This document shows positions 61,498 to 64,000 of a DNA stretch of 64,000 nt, in pieces. A program made the position numbers and the translations under genes. Source of the stretch: Deinococcus aerius (lineage in GTDB: Bacteria > Deinococcota > Deinococci > Deinococcales > Deinococcaceae). The notes beneath the pieces were generated by a model. That model saw nothing but the letters and a program-made list of their open reading frames with translations, had not been told where the DNA came from and ran no database searches. Position 1 is the first letter of the stretch. The number at the start of each line of letters is the position of its first letter. Location of the stretch: positions 1 to 64,000 of the forward strand of contig NZ_BFAG01000014.1 of the NCBI RefSeq assembly GCF_002897375.1. The letters are read 5' to 3'.

Positions 61498-61610
61498 CCT
61501 CCGGCCCTGCGGGCCACCTCCCCTTAAAGGGAGGCAACAACTTCGGGTTCCTGAGGGGCAAGAGGCCGCCCCTGGCTCCCCTCTCAGCGGAGCTGACTGA
61601 GGGGTTGGCC
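61498..61610. repeat. Composite intergenic repeat with two hairpins
   Basis: CCTCCC-CTTAAA-GGGAGG (61517-61534) and CCCCTC...GAGGGG (61578-61604, with inner TCAGC/GCTGA) lie in one block. When translated on the minus strand it gives a piece like LLPPFKGRWPAGPEG, which I recognise as a frequent false-gene signature of interspersed repeats in G/C-rich bacteria. Confidence 0.55.
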
Positions 61611-61794
61611 GCGGCAAACCTTTCGAAAACCGGAAACTGGACTTCGCAGTTGCCGCAGCGGGCGTCTTCCCACACCGAGTTGTAGTGTTGAGCGTCAACA
61701 AAGCAGCTCCGGCCCGCGTCCGTGGCGAGGCCCTTCGCGCTGCTCAGGGTGACAGACAGTCATTCACCCACTGACTATCGAAGCCCTCATTGCC

Positions 61795-61823
61795 AACGAA
61801 AACCCCCGCCACGGGGACGGGGG
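61795..61823 (-). terminator. Terminator of rpoD
   Basis: On the minus strand CCCCCG pairs with CGGGGG around nine bases and is followed by TTTTCGTT, 18 bases after the rpoD stop. Confidence 0.75.
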
Positions 61824-61840
61824 CCGGAAGTTCTACACAC

Positions 61841-63427
<1,587 letters not shown>

Positions 63428-63601
63428 GCGTGCTCCTGTGGCGTGCGGGGAAGGCGGCGAAGGGGGCCGGGGCGCGTCAGTCTAGCAAACCCCCTTTCGA
63501 CATTCAGATGCCGGTCACCATTGGGAAGCCTGGGGGAAAGAGAGATACGCGGTGAGGGGACGCCGGGTTCCCGGGAGGCGGCTGCCCCAGCCGGGCGCTC
63601 A

Positions 63602-63651
63602 AACGGTCGCCGGGAAAGTGAGGATGAAGGACTCCTTTCCCGGCAACCGTT
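63602..63651. repeat. Long inverted repeat upstream of rpoD
   Basis: Two 17-base arms (63602-63618 and 63635-63651; AACGGTCGCCGGGAAAG and its complement with one mismatch) enclose 16 bases. As RNA it would be a stable 50-base hairpin on either strand. Confidence 0.6.
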
Positions 63652-63743
63652 GTGTTCCCTCTCCTTTCGACGCCCAGTGCGCAATGAGAAGCTGGGCGAA
63701 CTGGCCTTTTCGCTATCCGGCACAAAGGCAAGCGGTGCTCGCC

Positions 63744-63776
63744 ACCCCTCTCCCGCAAGGGAAGAGGGGGAAAAAG
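63744..63776 (+). repeat. Intergenic palindrome, single unit
   Basis: ACCCCTCTCCC, GCAA, GGGAAGAGGGGG and AAAAAG follow the same plan as the unit at 15589, with one bulge in the stem. Confidence 0.55.
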
Positions 63777-63822
63777 CCCCCGTGCCGCATCTCCGTACTG
63801 CGTATCAAGCGTCTTCGGGCGG

Positions 63823-63854
63823 GTTCAACCCGAATTGAACCGGTTCAACTTGAA
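63823..63854. promoter_or_regulatory. Cluster of overlapping TTCAA/TTGAA dyads
   Basis: GTTCAA-CCCGAA-TTGAAC, the perfect 14 bp palindrome TTGAACCGGTTCAA (63835-63848) and TTCAA-C-TTGAA overlap each other within 32 bases. The cluster ends five bases from the stop of the last gene. It may be a protein-binding site or a terminator-like structure. Confidence 0.45.
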
Positions 63855-63858
63855 TGCC

Positions 63859-64000
63859 TCAGTCCTCCGCCGTCTCCGCGAGGACCAGCGGCTCCCGCTG
63901 CCGGTTGAGCCAGCGCGGCGAGTTGCCGTAGGGGTTGAGCACCGGGTCGATGGTCATCTCGCGGGCGGTGCGGTTGCCCTGAGTGCTCTTGGCGAGCTTG
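63859..64000 (-). CDS. C-terminal part of an unrecognised protein
   Basis: The last 46 codons of a minus-strand gene that enters from beyond the window end. The visible end has [40 protein letters not shown] and AETAED before a TGA. The strong codon bias and even phase support a real gene. I do not recognise the family from this fragment. Confidence 0.7.
   Translation of the reverse strand, partial: KLAKSTQGNRTAREMTIDPVLNPYGNSPRWLNRQREPLVLAETAED

Larger units (their letters stand above)
61397..61840. other. 444-base gap without a gene
   Basis: It holds the promoter side of the DUF4129 gene, the composite palindromic repeat at 61498-61610 and the rpoD terminator at 61795-61823. No coding sequence was supported. 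Confidence 0.6.
63428..63858. other. 431-base gap without a gene
   Basis: It contains the probable rpoD -10 box TAGACT (63479-63484, minus strand), a 17 bp inverted repeat at 63602-63651, one intergenic palindrome at 63744-63776 and a cluster of GTTCAA/TTGAAC dyads at 63823-63854. No coding sequence was seen. Confidence 0.6.

Noticed and set aside
61397..61675. N-terminal extension of the DUF4129 protein up to 61675
   Set aside because: This part translates an intergenic repeat (LLPPFKGRWPAGPEG) and CxxC-like fragments without membrane helices; the GTG at 61396 with GGGAGG fits better.

Overview
The window is a 64 kb stretch of a GC-rich (about two-thirds G+C by eye) bacterial chromosome, almost certainly a Deinococcus or a close relative. 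The reasons are the gene content, diderm-type export systems without Proteobacterial features, and about twenty genes with a TANNNT -10 box ending 5 to 9 bases before the start codon, with no room for a ribosome binding site. That leaderless architecture is known to be common in Deinococcus. No rRNA, tRNA, CRISPR, integrase or insertion sequence was seen.

Layout. 1-4.1 kb: a TetR repressor divergent from a self-sufficient P450-reductase fusion (CYP102 type), with two matching operators between them. 4.3-12.3 kb: a deleted short-chain dehydrogenase remnant, a secreted beta-propeller protein, small enzymes, citrate synthase and tsaB. 12.4-16.8 kb: a sugar-type ABC importer without its ATPase, then a flavin-dependent monooxygenase. 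16.9-25.6 kb: a six-gene tripartite efflux operon (two TolC-like proteins, MacA-like adaptor, MacB-like ATPase and permease, a small secreted protein) divergent from a two-component system, with an array of GAA boxes at exact 11 bp spacing between them. 26-32 kb: FUN14 protein, ECF sigma factor, PKD-CAP secreted protein, and a sensor kinase coupled to a cysteine-free sulfite-oxidase-fold protein. 32.1-34.9 kb: feoA-feoB and a FeoC-like regulator. 34.9-38.9 kb: a GIY-YIG protein of unusual composition, an MFS transporter, a stress-type flavin protein and a deleted DMT transporter. 39.1-42.5 kb: sdhCDAB with an elaborate hairpin region between sdhA and sdhB.

42.7-48.8 kb: a DUF2243 membrane protein, a lipoprotein, a hemB-phosphatase-monooxygenase operon, a four-gene translationally coupled operon around a DJ-1/PfpI protein without its cysteine, and msrPQ. 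48.8-53.9 kb: a 951-residue P-loop/TPR regulator, a secreted TPR protein, a lipid kinase and a phage-like small protein. 53.9-57.8 kb: wecB, a WecA-type transferase, upp and an acidic small protein. 57.8-64 kb: a DUF58-MoxR-DUF4129 operon, the housekeeping sigma factor rpoD and the tail of one more gene.

Together the genes cover iron uptake, haem synthesis and TCA-cycle respiration (feoAB, hemB, sdhCDAB, gltA), envelope maintenance and oxidative repair (MacAB-TolC, msrPQ, wecA/wecB, MoxR cluster), and regulation (two kinases, an ECF factor, rpoD). A G/C-rich intergenic palindrome recurs at five places, twice as an inverted pair resembling a REPIN. The strongest leads are the 11 bp box array, the sdhA-sdhB hairpins, the cysteine-free sensor pair, the coupled PfpI operon and the GIY-YIG island.
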